From Hallella bergensis DSM 17361 (GTDB lineage: Bacteria; Bacteroidota; Bacteroidia; Bacteroidales; Bacteroidaceae), in NCBI RefSeq assembly GCF_000160535.1, contig NZ_GG704781.1:41122-105121 (forward strand): a DNA stretch of 64,000 bases. The letters run 5' to 3'. Shown piece after piece: positions 27,557-37,329 of this stretch. Position 1 is the stretch's first letter; the number at the start of each line of letters is the position of its first letter. Under the pieces are notes generated by a model. That model was not told the DNA's origin. It ran no database searches and was given only the letters and a program-made list of their open reading frames with translations. Both the position numbers and the translations under genes were made by a program.

Positions 27557-29719
27557 CTATTTTGCCGATTCATTTTTGGCCTCTGTTTCTGTTTCCGTCT
27601 CTTTCTCTTGTGCTGTTTGATGTTCTATAGACTCTTGTTCATCTTGGGATGGCTCAGCCTGTGCATCTTTATGCTTATTCTGTGCCGCTTCATGCTCAGC
27701 TTGTGCCTGCTTCACTATGTCGGGCATATCTTCCAACTTGGGAGTCTCGGCCTTTTCGCGCGCATCTTGAAGAGCTTTGTTTTCTTGTAAGATTTCTTCT
27801 GTGCGGCTCACCCAAGGACGCTTGCCAAAGATTTTCTCCACATCTTCGGCAAAGATGACCTCCTTGGCAAACAGCAATTCAGCCAGTTGCTGATGCCCAT
27901 CTTTGTGTTCGGTCAGGATTTTCTTGGCCCGAGCATACTCCTCATTGATGATTCTGAGTACCTCGTCGTCCATCACCTTGGCCGTGGTCTCGCTATAAGG
28001 ACGCTGGAACTGGTATTCCTGATTGTTGTAATAACAAATGTTGGGCAACTTGTCGCTCATGCCAGCGTATGCCACCATGCCGTAAGCGCTTTTCGTGGCA
28101 CGCTCCAAGTCGTTCATGGCCCCCGTTGAGATGTGTCCGATGAACAACTCCTCAGCCGCACGTCCGCCCAAGAGAGCACACATCTCGTCGAGCATCTGTT
28201 CCTTGGTTGTGATGACACGCTCCTCGGGCATGTACCAAGCCGCACCGAGGGCCTGGCCACGCGGCACGATGGTAACCTTGACCAAGGGATGGGCATGCTG
28301 GCAGAACCAGCTGATGGTGGCATGTCCGGCCTCGTGGATGGCGATGCTCCGCTTTTCAGCCTGGGTCATCACTTTGGTCTTTTTTTCCAGTCCACCGATA
28401 ATGCGGTCTACCGCGTCGAGGAAGTCCTGCTTGCTCACGCAATCCTTATCATGGCGTGCAGCAATTAGCGCGGCCTCGTTGCAGACGTTGGCAATGTCTG
28501 CTCCCGAGAATCCCGGAGTCTGACGAGCCAAATAATCGATATCGAGGCTGTTGTCGGTTTTCAGTGGTCTGAGATGCACCTGGAAGATAGCCTTGCGCTC
28601 CGTGAGGTCGGGTAGGTCTACGCTGATCTGTCGGTCGAAACGGCCGGCACGCAGCAACGCCTTGTCGAGCATGTCAACGCGGTTGGTGGCTGCCAGCACG
28701 ATGACACCGGAGTTGGTTCCGAATCCGTCCATCTCGGTGAGCAGGGCATTCAACGTATTCTCGCGCTCGTCGTTGCCGCCCATAGCGGGGTTTTTGGAGC
28801 GGGCACGGCCTACCGCATCAATCTCGTCGATAAAGATGATACAAGGAGCCTTTTGTTTGGCTTGGGCGAAGACGTCGCGCACACGGCTGGCACCCACGCC
28901 GACAAACATTTCCACAAAGTCGGAACCCGACATCGAGAAGAAAGGCACGCCGGCTTCACCGGCTACAGCCTTGGCCAAGAGTGTCTTACCCGTTCCCGGA
29001 GGGCCGATAAGCAATGCGCCCTTGGGAATTTTTCCTCCCAGCTCGGTATATTTCTCTGGGTTCTTCAAGAACTCAACGATTTCCTGAACTTCCTGTTTGG
29101 CACCTTCCTGTCCAGCCACATCCTTGAAAGTGATGCCTAATTCGTAACCCTTTTCAAAGAGTTTGGCCTTGCTCTTGCCCACGTTGAACACGCCGCCACC
29201 GGGGCCGCCGCCACTCATGCGACGACTGAAGAAAAATATCATACCGAAGATGAAAAGCAAGGGGAGGAGGTTGATGAGAATGGCCACGAAGTCACTCCCC
29301 TTTTCGTTGTTGTAGCTAAATCCGGTGATGTTACCTTTCTGCAGCTGGGTGTCGAGATATTTCTCAAGTTCGTCTACCGAACCGAACTGCACGGAGAGGT
29401 ATGGATTCTTGCCCGTCTGTTTGGCCGACTGCTTGAAAACGTTGCGGATAAACTTGGGTTTGACATACATACGAAGGGTGTGGTCAGTGATGTTGATGAC
29501 TACGTTTTGGGCATATCCCTTTTCAACATGAGTCTTGAATTCAGTGTACTGAACTTCCTTGCTCACGCCGGAACCCTTTGCAAGAGATTCTCCGCCACCG
29601 GTAAAGAACAGGATGGCAAGCGACACAGCAATGATGGCGTATATCCAGTTCATGTTGAACCTGGGCATCTTTGGCTGGTCGTCGTTGTTATTTTGAGGTT
29701 GTTGTTTATTATTATCCAT
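27557..29719 (-). CDS. ftsH: ATP-dependent zinc metalloprotease FtsH
   Basis: FtsH is a membrane-anchored AAA+ protease that degrades misfolded membrane proteins and regulators. In the 720-aa product, membrane segments lie at about residues 24-42 and 143-165 with a periplasmic domain between. Walker A GPPGTGKT is at 239-246, Walker [13 protein letters not shown] near 293, the second region of homology includes [20 protein letters not shown], and the zinc site HEAGH is at 462-466. From about residue 650 there is a long acidic, Gln/Glu/Thr-rich tail ([17 protein letters not shown]) that looks disordered. It lies 53 bp after rsfS. Confidence 0.97.
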   Translation of the reverse strand: MDNNKQQPQNNNDDQPKMPRFNMNWIYAIIAVSLAILFFTGGGESLAKGSGVSKEVQYTEFKTHVEKGYAQNVVINITDHTLRMYVKPKFIRNVFKQSAKQTGKNPYLSVQFGSVDELEKYLDTQLQKGNITGFSYNNEKGSDFVAILINLLPLLFIFGMIFFFSRRMSGGGPGGGVFNVGKSKAKLFEKGYELGITFKDVAGQEGAKQEVQEIVEFLKNPEKYTELGGKIPKGALLIGPPGTGKTLLAKAVAGEAGVPFFSMSGSDFVEMFVGVGASRVRDVFAQAKQKAPCIIFIDEIDAVGRARSKNPAMGGNDERENTLNALLTEMDGFGTNSGVIVLAATNRVDMLDKALLRAGRFDRQISVDLPDLTERKAIFQVHLRPLKTDNSLDIDYLARQTPGFSGADIANVCNEAALIAARHDKDCVSKQDFLDAVDRIIGGLEKKTKVMTQAEKRSIAIHEAGHATISWFCQHAHPLVKVTIVPRGQALGAAWYMPEERVITTKEQMLDEMCALLGGRAAEELFIGHISTGAMNDLERATKSAYGMVAYAGMSDKLPNICYYNNQEYQFQRPYSETTAKVMDDEVLRIINEEYARAKKILTEHKDGHQQLAELLFAKEVIFAEDVEKIFGKRPWVSRTEEILQENKALQDAREKAETPKLEDMPDIVKQAQAEHEAAQNKHKDAQAEPSQDEQESIEHQTAQEKETETETEAKNESAK

Positions 29720-29772
29720 CGTTGAATAGTTGATTGTTGTACTCCTTTGGGCATCAAACGACGTGCCAAAGA

Positions 29773-30132
29773 TTAGTCAACATTGGGTATTTTAGTTAAT
29801 TTAGCATCTTCCCAAAGCTCTTCGAGATTGTAGAAGGTGCGCATTTCCGGTTGAAAAATATGAACCAACACATCTGCAAAATCAATGGCTACCCACTGGT
29901 TGTAGCCCAAGCCATTCACGCCGACTGGTTTCTCGCTCATTTCCCTGCGGCATATATCGCCCACAGACTCGGCTATGGCCTCGACCTGATTTGATGAGCT
30001 TCCCTGGCAGATAACGAAATAGTTAGCGATTGCTCCTTCTATATGACTGAGGTCTACAACTACGATATCCTGGCCTTTCTTGTTCTGGATTCCTTTGGTA
30101 ATGGTTTTAACGAGTTCTGTTGCTTCTGTCAT
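29773..30132 (-). CDS. rsfS: Ribosomal silencing factor
   Basis: RsfS binds ribosomal protein uL14 and blocks 30S-50S joining when nutrients are short. The 119-aa product has the DUF143 fold features: DIVVVDLSHIEGAIANYFVICQG near residue 22, the VNGLGYNQWVAIDFADVLVHIF stretch near 72 and RTFYNLEELWEDA near the end. The start MTEATELVKTI is used; the frame is open 41 codons further upstream, but that stretch covers the promoter at 30184-30191. It is first in the rsfS-ftsH-cdsA unit. Confidence 0.92.
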   Translation of the reverse strand: MTEATELVKTITKGIQNKKGQDIVVVDLSHIEGAIANYFVICQGSSSNQVEAIAESVGDICRREMSEKPVGVNGLGYNQWVAIDFADVLVHIFQPEMRTFYNLEELWEDAKLTKIPNVD

Positions 30133-30183
30133 TGAAAATCTTAAAATAGTTACACCTTGCTTGTCAATATTATATATATAGCG

Positions 30184-30191
30184 CAAAGTTA
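30184..30191 (-). promoter_or_regulatory. Promoter of rsfS-ftsH-cdsA
   Basis: TAACTTTG on the minus strand, 51 nt upstream of the rsfS ATG. Confidence 0.55.
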
Positions 30192-30409
30192 CGCTGAATA
30201 ATTGAGAAAAAACGTCTTTTGGGGTAATATTTTGTTGTTTTAAACTGCGATTCATGATTTGATGGCATGATATTCTCGACAGGATTCAAGTCGATGCGTG
30301 GTAGAGCCGTAAGTCTATAGTCATACAACCCAATACGGCATCGTAACAAATTCTTTGAAAATTTTGGCAAATAAATCTTCAATTATTTGGCACTTTCAAA
30401 AAAATAATA
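30192..30409. other. Divergent intergenic region between rsfS and tRNA-Gln
   Basis: AT-rich sequence lying between two outward-facing promoters. A minus-strand frame covers part of it (30170-30382, 70 codons), but it crosses the rsfS promoter and resembles no family I know, so no gene is called. Confidence 0.4.
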
Positions 30410-30417
30410 TACCTTTG
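30410..30417 (+). promoter_or_regulatory. tRNA-Gln promoter
   Basis: TACCTTTG, 33 nt before the mature tRNA start. Confidence 0.6.
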
Positions 30418-30450
30418 CACCGCAATTCCAAGATGAGTTGCGAATGACAT

Positions 30451-30521
30451 TGGGATATGGTGTAATGGTAACACTACAGATTCTGGTCCTGTCATTCCAG
30501 GTTCGAATCCTGGTATCCCAA
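30451..30521 (+). tRNA. tRNA-Gln (anticodon CTG)
   Basis: Cloverleaf with acceptor TGGGATA/TATCCCA, a short D-arm GTGT/ACAC, anticodon loop TTCTGGT giving CUG, T-arm CCAGG/CCTGG around TTCGAAT, and discriminator A. The first acceptor base U1 opposite A72 is typical of tRNA-Gln. The base pair next to the anticodon loop is A-C, a mismatch. CCA is not encoded. Confidence 0.92.
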
Positions 30522-30527
30522 CTGAAT

Positions 30528-30565
30528 AACAACAAACCCGCTGGTTCAGCGGGTTTGTTGTTTTT
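30528..30565 (+). terminator. Strong terminator after tRNA-Gln
   Basis: A perfect 16-bp stem (arms 30528-30543 and 30547-30562) closes a 3-nt loop and runs into a T-tract. It starts 6 bp after the tRNA and is the clearest Rho-independent terminator in the window. Confidence 0.9.
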
Positions 30566-30645
30566 GGTATGGCAAACGTATGACGGGCGAATACGAAGAG
30601 ACTCTATAGAACATGAATAGTGCCAAGACAGACAGTCAAAGCATC

Positions 30646-30996
30646 TTAGACCAACCCGTCAAGGCGCTTTTTCAGTTCTTTGAGTTGTTCGCGCACATCT
30701 ATAAGAGCGTCTAACACCTCCGCACTTCGATCCGAAGCATCACGATTGTGATACATATACTTGCGTGCGGCAGCAATTCTGAATCCCCGCACTTTGACCA
30801 AATTGTAAATCACCTTGATTTCCTCTATATCTTTGTCCGTGTACTGGCGCACCTTGGTCGATGCCACAGTCTTGGGTTTGAGGCTGGGAAATTCAGTCTC
30901 CCAATAACGCAGTGTGCTTTCGTTCACACCGATCATCTTTGCAACCTCTTTAATAGAGTAATAGAGTTTGGGAGGGGGATTATTATTCACTGTCAT
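30646..30996 (-). CDS. MerR-family transcriptional regulator
   Basis: A 116-aa DNA-binding protein with an N-terminal MerR winged helix: YYSIKEVAKMIGVNESTLRYWE at residues about 12-33, then the wing TKVRQYTDKDIEEIKVI. A helical C-terminal segment (VLDALIDVREQLKELKKRLDGL) probably forms the dimer coiled coil. There is no metal- or drug-binding domain, so the effector is unknown. It is divergent from alaS, with its own promoter at 31061-31068 and a dyad in its leader at 31037-31055. Confidence 0.88.
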   Translation of the reverse strand: MTVNNNPPPKLYYSIKEVAKMIGVNESTLRYWETEFPSLKPKTVASTKVRQYTDKDIEEIKVIYNLVKVRGFRIAAARKYMYHNRDASDRSAEVLDALIDVREQLKELKKRLDGLV

Positions 30997-31036
30997 CTGG
31001 TGATACTGGTTTTAATGCTGCTTTGGATAAGTCCAG

Positions 31037-31055
31037 GAACCCTTAGAAAGGGTTC
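31037..31055 (-). promoter_or_regulatory. Dyad in the leader of the MerR-family gene
   Basis: GAACCCTT and AAGGGTTC form an 8-bp perfect inverted repeat with a 3-nt spacer. It lies between the -7 element and the start codon of the regulator. It could be an autoregulatory operator or an RNA hairpin; MerR proteins usually bind between -35 and -10, which does not fit this position. Confidence 0.4.
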
Positions 31056-31060
31056 TTCTG

Positions 31061-31068
31061 CAAAGATA
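31061..31068 (-). promoter_or_regulatory. Promoter of the MerR-family gene
   Basis: TATCTTTG on the minus strand, 64 nt upstream of the ATG. Confidence 0.55.
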
Positions 31069-31172
31069 ACAAAAAGATTGAACAGTTACCGAATCATCAT
31101 CAATTATTTAAAAAAAAATAAGAGAATAAGAATTATCCTTTACCCGTAACCGCCTATGTGCTTTCTTTTTAG

Positions 31173-31180
31173 TAACTTTG
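31173..31180 (+). promoter_or_regulatory. alaS promoter
   Basis: TAACTTTG, 43 nt before the first alaS ATG. Confidence 0.55.
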
Positions 31181-31223
31181 CACGGCAAAGGACAAAAGGA
31201 ATTAAAATAAAAGCAACAATACA

Positions 31224-33884
31224 ATGATGACAGCAAACGAAATTCGCGACTCTTACAAGAAATTCTTTGAGTCGAAAGGTCACGTCATCGTCCCGTCGGC
31301 ACCCATGGTGATTAAGGACGACCCCACGCTGATGTTTACCAACGCTGGTATGAACCAGTGGAAAGATATTATCTTAGGCACCAAGGAGCCCGAACCGCGC
31401 CGCCGCACCAACTCGCAGAAATGCCTGCGTGTAAGCGGTAAGCATAACGACTTAGAGGAGGTGGGGCACGACACCTATCACCACACCATGTTCGAGATGC
31501 TCGGCAACTGGAGTTTTGGCGACTATTTCAAGGAGGGGGCTATCGATTATGCCTGGGAGTTTCTGGTAGACGTGCTGCACCTCGACCCAGCCGACCTGTA
31601 TGTCACCGTGTTCGAAGGCTCGCCCGAGGAAAACATTCCACGCGACGATGAGGCTGCCAAATACTGGAGCAAACATCTGCCCGAAGACCATATCATTAAT
31701 GGAAACAAGCACGATAATTTCTGGGAAATGGGAGACACCGGTCCATGCGGTCCGTGTTCGGAGATACACATCGACTCCCGACCGGCTGAGGAGAAAGCCA
31801 AGAAGCCCGGTCGCGAACTGGTCAATATGGACGACCCACAGGTGATTGAAATCTGGAACATAGTGTTCATGCAGTTCAACCGCAAGTCTGACGGCTCACT
31901 GGAGCCATTGGCCATGAACGTCATCGATACCGGTATGGGCTTCGAGCGCCTCGTGCGTATGCTTCAAGGCAAAAACTCTAACTACGACACCGACATCTTC
32001 CAGCCTATCATCAAGGAAATCGAGATTCACTCTGGGAAGAAATATGGCTTTACAACTCCATCTGGCAAAGATGGCAAGGCAGCAGACAACCAAGAGAAAA
32101 TCGACATCGCCATGCGTGTTATTGCCGACCACCTGCGCACTGTGGCCTTCTCCATTGCCGACGGACAGTTGCCCGGTAATGCCAAAGCCGGATATGTTAT
32201 TCGTCGCATCCTGAGACGTGCCGTGCGCTATGCCTATACATTCCTCGACCAGCGCCATGCGTTTATGTTCAAGCTCCTCCCCGTATTGATACAGGAAATG
32301 GGGGGTACCTATCCCGAGTTGCCGGCACAGCAAGAATTGATTAGTCGAGTGATGAAGGAGGAGGAGGACAGCTTCCTGCGTACTTTAGAGAAGGGGATTC
32401 AACTGCTCAACGGCGATATGGAAGAGCTTCGTGAGCAGGGCAAAACCCAACTTGACGGCACCAAAGCCTTCCGCCTGTTTGACACCTACGGGTTCCCGCT
32501 CGACCTTACCGAACTCATTTGCCGTGAGAACGGACTCTCTGTAGATGAGCAAGGATTCAACGCTCAGATGACTAAGCAGAAAGAGCGTGCTCGCAACGCT
32601 GCTGCTGTAGAGAACAGCGACTGGGTGGTTTTGAAGGAAGGCGAACAAGAATTTGTAGGCTATGACTATACCGAATACGAGTGCAACATCACGCGCTACC
32701 GCAAGGTGACACAGAAGAAGAAGAGTTTCTACGAGGTGATGTTAGACCACACGCCTTTCTATGGAGAAATGGGTGGGCAGGTCGGCGACCAGGGAGTGCT
32801 TGTGAACGAGGCCGAAACCATTGACGTCATAGACACCAAGCGCGAGAACAATCAAAGTGTACATATCATCAGGACATTGCCCAAGGATCCCAATGCCGGC
32901 TTTATGGCCTGCGTGGACACCGACAAGCGCACGGCAAGCGCTGCAAACCATACTGCCACACACTTGCTCGACTATGCCCTGAAGAAAGTTTTGGGCGACC
33001 ATGTGGAGCAAAAAGGCTCATACGTGAGCGCCGATACGCTGCGTTTCGACTTCGCCCACTTCCAGAAGGTAACCGACGAGGAGCTTCGCGAAGTGGAGCG
33101 ATTAGTCAACCGCCTTGTGCGCGAAGACCATCCTATGGATGAGCACCGCGACACACCTGTTGAGGAAGCTAAGAAGATGGGAGCCGTGGCTCTGTTTGGT
33201 GAAAAGTATGGCGACAAGGTGCGCGTGGTGCGCTTTGGACCGAGCTGTGAGTTCTGTGGAGGCATCCACGCCAAGAGCACGGGTTGCATCGGCATGTTTA
33301 AAATCTTATCCGAAAGCAGTGTGGCTGCCGGGGTTCGCCGTATAGAAGCCATGACCGGGCAAAAGTGCGAAGAGGCGATGTATACCCTGGAAGACACGGT
33401 AAGATATATCAAAGGTGTGTTCAACAACTCGAAAGACCTGAAATCCACCATCGAGAAATTCATCGAAGAGAACGCACAGATGAAAAAGGAGATGGAAAGT
33501 TTCCGGTCGCAGGCTGTGGACCGCACCGCCAAGACACTTGCCGAACGGGTTCAGACCGTCAATGGCATGAACGTTGTCAAAGCTGTCATACCCGTGCAGC
33601 CTGCCTCTGCCAAGGATATTGTGTTTAAGATTCGCGAGCTCATTCCCGCCAATCTCATTTGTGTGATTGGTTCTGTTTATAACGACAAGCCCATGCTCTC
33701 CGTGATGCTCTCTGAGGACATGGTCAAAGAGCACAACCTTAACGCCGGGCAGATGGTGCGTGAGGCTGCCAAACTCATTCAGGGAGGCGGCGGCGGACAG
33801 CCCCATTACGCCCAAGCCGGCGGTAAGAACAAGGACGGCTTATCGGTAGCCGTAGACAAGGTAGTAGAACTGGCAAACCTATAA
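31224..33884 (+). CDS. alaS: Alanyl-tRNA synthetase
   Basis: AlaS charges tRNA-Ala and edits mischarged Ser and Gly. The 886-aa protein has the class II aminoacylation core at the N-terminus ([47 protein letters not shown]). The editing domain carries the zinc ligands [12 protein letters not shown] near residue 575 and [10 protein letters not shown] near 675. The C-terminal C-Ala region has a glycine-rich [14 protein letters not shown] near the end. The first ATG is followed directly by another, so either may be used. It stands alone downstream of its promoter. Confidence 0.97.
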   Translation: MMTANEIRDSYKKFFESKGHVIVPSAPMVIKDDPTLMFTNAGMNQWKDIILGTKEPEPRRRTNSQKCLRVSGKHNDLEEVGHDTYHHTMFEMLGNWSFGDYFKEGAIDYAWEFLVDVLHLDPADLYVTVFEGSPEENIPRDDEAAKYWSKHLPEDHIINGNKHDNFWEMGDTGPCGPCSEIHIDSRPAEEKAKKPGRELVNMDDPQVIEIWNIVFMQFNRKSDGSLEPLAMNVIDTGMGFERLVRMLQGKNSNYDTDIFQPIIKEIEIHSGKKYGFTTPSGKDGKAADNQEKIDIAMRVIADHLRTVAFSIADGQLPGNAKAGYVIRRILRRAVRYAYTFLDQRHAFMFKLLPVLIQEMGGTYPELPAQQELISRVMKEEEDSFLRTLEKGIQLLNGDMEELREQGKTQLDGTKAFRLFDTYGFPLDLTELICRENGLSVDEQGFNAQMTKQKERARNAAAVENSDWVVLKEGEQEFVGYDYTEYECNITRYRKVTQKKKSFYEVMLDHTPFYGEMGGQVGDQGVLVNEAETIDVIDTKRENNQSVHIIRTLPKDPNAGFMACVDTDKRTASAANHTATHLLDYALKKVLGDHVEQKGSYVSADTLRFDFAHFQKVTDEELREVERLVNRLVREDHPMDEHRDTPVEEAKKMGAVALFGEKYGDKVRVVRFGPSCEFCGGIHAKSTGCIGMFKILSESSVAAGVRRIEAMTGQKCEEAMYTLEDTVRYIKGVFNNSKDLKSTIEKFIEENAQMKKEMESFRSQAVDRTAKTLAERVQTVNGMNVVKAVIPVQPASAKDIVFKIRELIPANLICVIGSVYNDKPMLSVMLSEDMVKEHNLNAGQMVREAAKLIQGGGGGQPHYAQAGGKNKDGLSVAVDKVVELANL

Positions 33885-33973
33885 ATTGCCATAGGAGGGG
33901 CGTATGCAGCTATACGGTTGCACCGCTCCTCTCTGCTTTTTTCGTCACATCTCTACAACCCCACTGCTAAACC

Positions 33974-34014
33974 GAGTCTCATCGATGCCCAAGCAAGCAT
34001 AGATGAGACTCTTT
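33974..34014 (+). terminator. Strong stem-loop between alaS and the GH43 gene
   Basis: GAGTCTCATC pairs with GATGAGACTC, and an inner ATGC/GCAT pair continues the stem around an 8-nt loop; TTTC follows. It ends 23 nt before the GH43 ATG. It may be the alaS terminator or a structured leader of the next gene. Confidence 0.5.
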
Positions 34015-34034
34015 CACTAATAACTACCCAAACT

Positions 34035-36122
34035 ATGAACCCCATTCATTTTATTATCTCAGCCCTCTTGGTTACTTTGCCTCTTTCCTCTTCGGCTCAA
34101 ACCAAATCTTGGACAGCCGACAACGGCAACGGCACTTATACGAATCCCTTATTCTACGATGAATTCTCCGACCCTGATATCATTCGTGTGGGTGACGATT
34201 ATTATCTCGCGGGCACTACAATGCACAGCGTCCCGGGGGTGAACATCCTCCACTCCAAAGATCTCGTGAACTGGGAGCAATGGAGCTATTGCTTCGATCG
34301 CTTCGACTTTTCCGAGCCCGCTTTCTCTCTCAAGGATGGCAAGGAAATTTACGGACAGGGAGTGTGGGCACCAGCTATCCGGTACCATAATGGCAAATTC
34401 TATGTGTTTACTAACATCAATGGCAAAGGCCTTCAGGTGTATACTGCCGATGATGCGCGTGGCCCATGGAAACACATCAATATGAAAGGCAACATCTACG
34501 ACCTCAGCGTACTATTTGATGATGATGGTAAAATATATGCCATTCATGGCTACGGCGATGTAAAATGTACCGAGCTAAAGCCCGACCTGAGCGAGCCGAT
34601 ATACGAAACAGAGCGCATCATCATTCCTGAAGGCACCGCTGTGGGTGAAGGACATCACATCTACAAAATCAACGACTGGTACTATCTCATTTCGACCGAC
34701 TACCGTCCTAATGGCCGGACACTGTGCAGCCGCTCGAAGAGCATATGGGGTCCATATGAGACAATTACCATCACGGCTGACGAAACGTTCGGTTATCATG
34801 CTGCACCAATTACCCAATGGAAGGGTCGCATCGTTGACAATGGCACACCGTTCCATATTCCCGAGCCTGACATTCACGCCACAGCAGCATCGAATGCACA
34901 CCAAGGTGGCATTGTGTCAACACCCGATGGCAAGTGGTATGCCCTCCTGATGCAAGACTTCCACTCTATCGGCCGCACAGTGGACTTGCTTCCCGTGACC
35001 TGGAAAGACGGCTGGCCAATGATTGGTTTGGAAGGCAACTTAGGACGTGCACCACGAACTTGGCTCAAGCCCAACAACGCTGTGACCACTCCTCATGCTC
35101 CCTATGAGCGCAACGAAAACTTCAACGGTAAGGAGCTGGGACGCATTTGGCAGTGGAATCACAATCCAGAGGAGTCGATGTGGAGCCTTAGCAAGGGACA
35201 GCTCAGGCTAAAAACCATGCCGGCTGACCAACTGATGTGGGCACGCAACACACTTACCCAACGCGTGATTGGCCCGACATCGATTACCACCGTGAAGCTC
35301 GATCCCAGAAACTTAAAGGATGGTGATGTGGCCGGACTGGGCAATATCAACGTTCCCTGCTCGTGGGTGGGTATTGTGAAAAATGCCAAAGAAGCCATCC
35401 TGCAGACCTACATACAAGAGACCAACGACACTATCGTATTGGCTACATTCAAGAAAGGCATGATGCCCAAGACCGTATGGCTACGCTTCAACGGAGACTT
35501 CGACAACGACAAAGCGCGATATGCCTATTCAACAGATGGGAAAAATTTCACCGATGCAGGTCCAGAGATGCGGCTCAGCTATCAGCTCACCACTTTCCAG
35601 GGTAGCCGTACAGCCCTCTTTGCTTTCAATCAGAAAGGACGGCAGGGCGGATACGCCCTCTTTGACGACTTCACCGTAGAGGAGACGCAAGCCGATCGGA
35701 GCCAAAACATACCTTATAACAAGACGTTCCGAATCATCAACCTGGCCACCAACCGACCTGCCGAGGCTACCACGCACGGGGTGCTTCATGACACGCAAGC
35801 CCATAACAACGGTGTGCTCACCCACTTCCGGTTCGTCGACAAGGGCGAGGGCAAGGTACTGCTACAATGCGAAGATGGTCGATATGTTATGTCAGCAGGC
35901 TTCGGAATACCCGGAGACGTGCGTATGACAAAGAACGAAAACGAAGCAGAAACCTTCATGTATCAGGATTTCCTCAATCGCGAGTTCATGCTGATGTCCT
36001 TTGACAAGCATACCTATATGGGCAAAAGTCCTACTACGGGCAGCCCCTACTCCATGGACTATAAGGGTGCCGATCCCGCAAGGAAGAACGGAGCTGTGTT
36101 CCGTTGGGAAGAAGTGAAATAG
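34035..36122 (+). CDS. Secreted GH43-family glycosidase
   Basis: A 695-aa exported five-bladed beta-propeller glycosidase, most likely acting on arabinose- or xylose-containing side chains. The signal peptide is MNPIHFIISALLVTLPLSSSAQ. The catalytic base is in DEFSDPDIIRVGDDYYLAGTT (Asp46), the pKa-modulating Asp in YDLSVLFDDDG and the acid Glu in AVGEGHHIYKINDWYYL. A C-terminal beta-sandwich of the kind common in this family runs about residues 360-570. A last domain of about 110 residues may be a beta-trefoil. The frame is open 39 codons upstream, but only the chosen ATG is followed by a signal sequence. Exact substrate is not readable; a link to pectin side chains is inferred from the window. 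Confidence 0.85.
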   Translation: MNPIHFIISALLVTLPLSSSAQTKSWTADNGNGTYTNPLFYDEFSDPDIIRVGDDYYLAGTTMHSVPGVNILHSKDLVNWEQWSYCFDRFDFSEPAFSLKDGKEIYGQGVWAPAIRYHNGKFYVFTNINGKGLQVYTADDARGPWKHINMKGNIYDLSVLFDDDGKIYAIHGYGDVKCTELKPDLSEPIYETERIIIPEGTAVGEGHHIYKINDWYYLISTDYRPNGRTLCSRSKSIWGPYETITITADETFGYHAAPITQWKGRIVDNGTPFHIPEPDIHATAASNAHQGGIVSTPDGKWYALLMQDFHSIGRTVDLLPVTWKDGWPMIGLEGNLGRAPRTWLKPNNAVTTPHAPYERNENFNGKELGRIWQWNHNPEESMWSLSKGQLRLKTMPADQLMWARNTLTQRVIGPTSITTVKLDPRNLKDGDVAGLGNINVPCSWVGIVKNAKEAILQTYIQETNDTIVLATFKKGMMPKTVWLRFNGDFDNDKARYAYSTDGKNFTDAGPEMRLSYQLTTFQGSRTALFAFNQKGRQGGYALFDDFTVEETQADRSQNIPYNKTFRIINLATNRPAEATTHGVLHDTQAHNNGVLTHFRFVDKGEGKVLLQCEDGRYVMSAGFGIPGDVRMTKNENEAETFMYQDFLNREFMLMSFDKHTYMGKSPTTGSPYSMDYKGADPARKNGAVFRWEEVK

Positions 36123-36155
36123 GCACTTCCTAACGCTTCGTAAATTCATAAGCCA

Positions 36156-36197
36156 AACAATAATATCCGTTAAATCGTTAACGGATATTATTGTTTT
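36156..36197 (+). terminator. Perfect 18-bp terminator after the GH43 gene
   Basis: Arms 36156-36173 and 36178-36195 are fully complementary around the loop ATCG and end in TT. It lies 34 bp after the GH43 stop and works as a hairpin on either strand. Confidence 0.85.
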
Positions 36198-36202
36198 CTC
36201 AC

Positions 36203-36210
36203 TACCTTTG
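36203..36210 (+). promoter_or_regulatory. Possible promoter of the metallophosphoesterase run
   Basis: TACCTTTG only 8 nt before the ATG at 36219, which would give an almost leaderless mRNA. The -33 position falls inside the terminator hairpin and has no TTTG, so confidence is moderate. Confidence 0.45.
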
Positions 36211-36218
36211 TCACTATT

Positions 36219-37316
36219 ATGTATAAAATGTGGGCTTTCATTTTTCTTGTGCTGCCACTCATTGGGTTAGCATATACTTCTTGGCGCATATGGTATATTC
36301 TGCCTTTGTCAAACGTTTACAAAGGTATAGTGCTGGGCATTCTCCTTATCCTTACTTTTTGGTTCTTTGCCAACTTCGCCCTACTCAATATCGACAAATG
36401 GCCTATGCCGCTGGCTCGCGTTTCATACGAAGTAGGCAACTCGGCCATCTTCATTTTGTTGTATGCCGTGCTGGTGTTCTTGATATTGGACATTGGGCGG
36501 TTGCTGCATCTCGTGCCTCATAGCTTTATGTTCGGTAGTTGGAAAGGCATATTGACGGTGGTCGGAATACTCATCGCGGTGTTTACTTACGGATATTTCA
36601 ACTATTTGCATAAGGTGCGCGTGCCTATAGAATTGCACACCGTAAAGTCTATAGGTGATACCAAAAAGATTGTAATGATATCTGACCTGCACGTAGGCTA
36701 TCATAACAACCGCAAGGAGATTACTACCTGGATTGATAAAATCAATGCCGAAAAGCCGGATCTTATCCTCATCGGTGGCGATGTTATCGACGGCCATATC
36801 CGTCCTTTGTTCGACGAAGACATGGCCGAAGAGTTTCGAAGGCTCAATGCACCAGTGTATGCCTGCTTAGGAAATCACGAATACTTCAGTGGTAAGCAAA
36901 ATGCCGAGAAGTTCTACAGGGATGCCCATTTCAACCTCCTGACGGATCAAGCCATTACTGTGCAAGGCATCAACATTATCGGGCGTGACGATCGCATGAA
37001 CCCCCAGCGCAAATCGGTGCAAGAACTTACTGCCGGTCTCGACATGACTCGCTACACCATTTTGCTCGACCATCAACCCTACAACTTAGAGCAGGCCGAG
37101 GAGGCAGGCATTGATTTCCAATTGAGCGGACACACGCACTATGGTCAGGTGTGGCCTATCAGTTGGGTGGAAGACCTGATCTACGAAAAGGCCTATGGAC
37201 AACTAACCAAGGGCAAGACGCAATATTACATCACAAGCGGCATGGGAATTTGGGGTGGCAAGTTCCGTGTCGGCACACAATCAGAATATGTCGTGGCCAC
37301 CCTCACACAGCAATAA
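36219..37316 (+). CDS. Membrane-anchored metallophosphoesterase
   Basis: A 365-aa protein with four hydrophobic segments in the first 125 residues (AFIFLVLPLIGLAY, GIVLGILLILTFWFF, AIFILLYAVLVFLIL, GILTVVGILIAVFTYGYF). A calcineurin-like phosphoesterase domain follows. Its metal-binding motifs are ISDLHVGYH near residue 150, GGDVIDGH near 187, GNHEYFSG near 219 and SGHTHYGQ near 305. This layout matches YkuE/YaeI-type enzymes; the natural substrate is unknown. It begins a five-gene same-strand run to 40991 with gaps of 13, 109, 29 and 29 bp. Confidence 0.9.
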   Translation: MYKMWAFIFLVLPLIGLAYTSWRIWYILPLSNVYKGIVLGILLILTFWFFANFALLNIDKWPMPLARVSYEVGNSAIFILLYAVLVFLILDIGRLLHLVPHSFMFGSWKGILTVVGILIAVFTYGYFNYLHKVRVPIELHTVKSIGDTKKIVMISDLHVGYHNNRKEITTWIDKINAEKPDLILIGGDVIDGHIRPLFDEDMAEEFRRLNAPVYACLGNHEYFSGKQNAEKFYRDAHFNLLTDQAITVQGINIIGRDDRMNPQRKSVQELTAGLDMTRYTILLDHQPYNLEQAEEAGIDFQLSGHTHYGQVWPISWVEDLIYEKAYGQLTKGKTQYYITSGMGIWGGKFRVGTQSEYVVATLTQQ

Positions 37317-37329
37317 TTCTATCAGTCCC

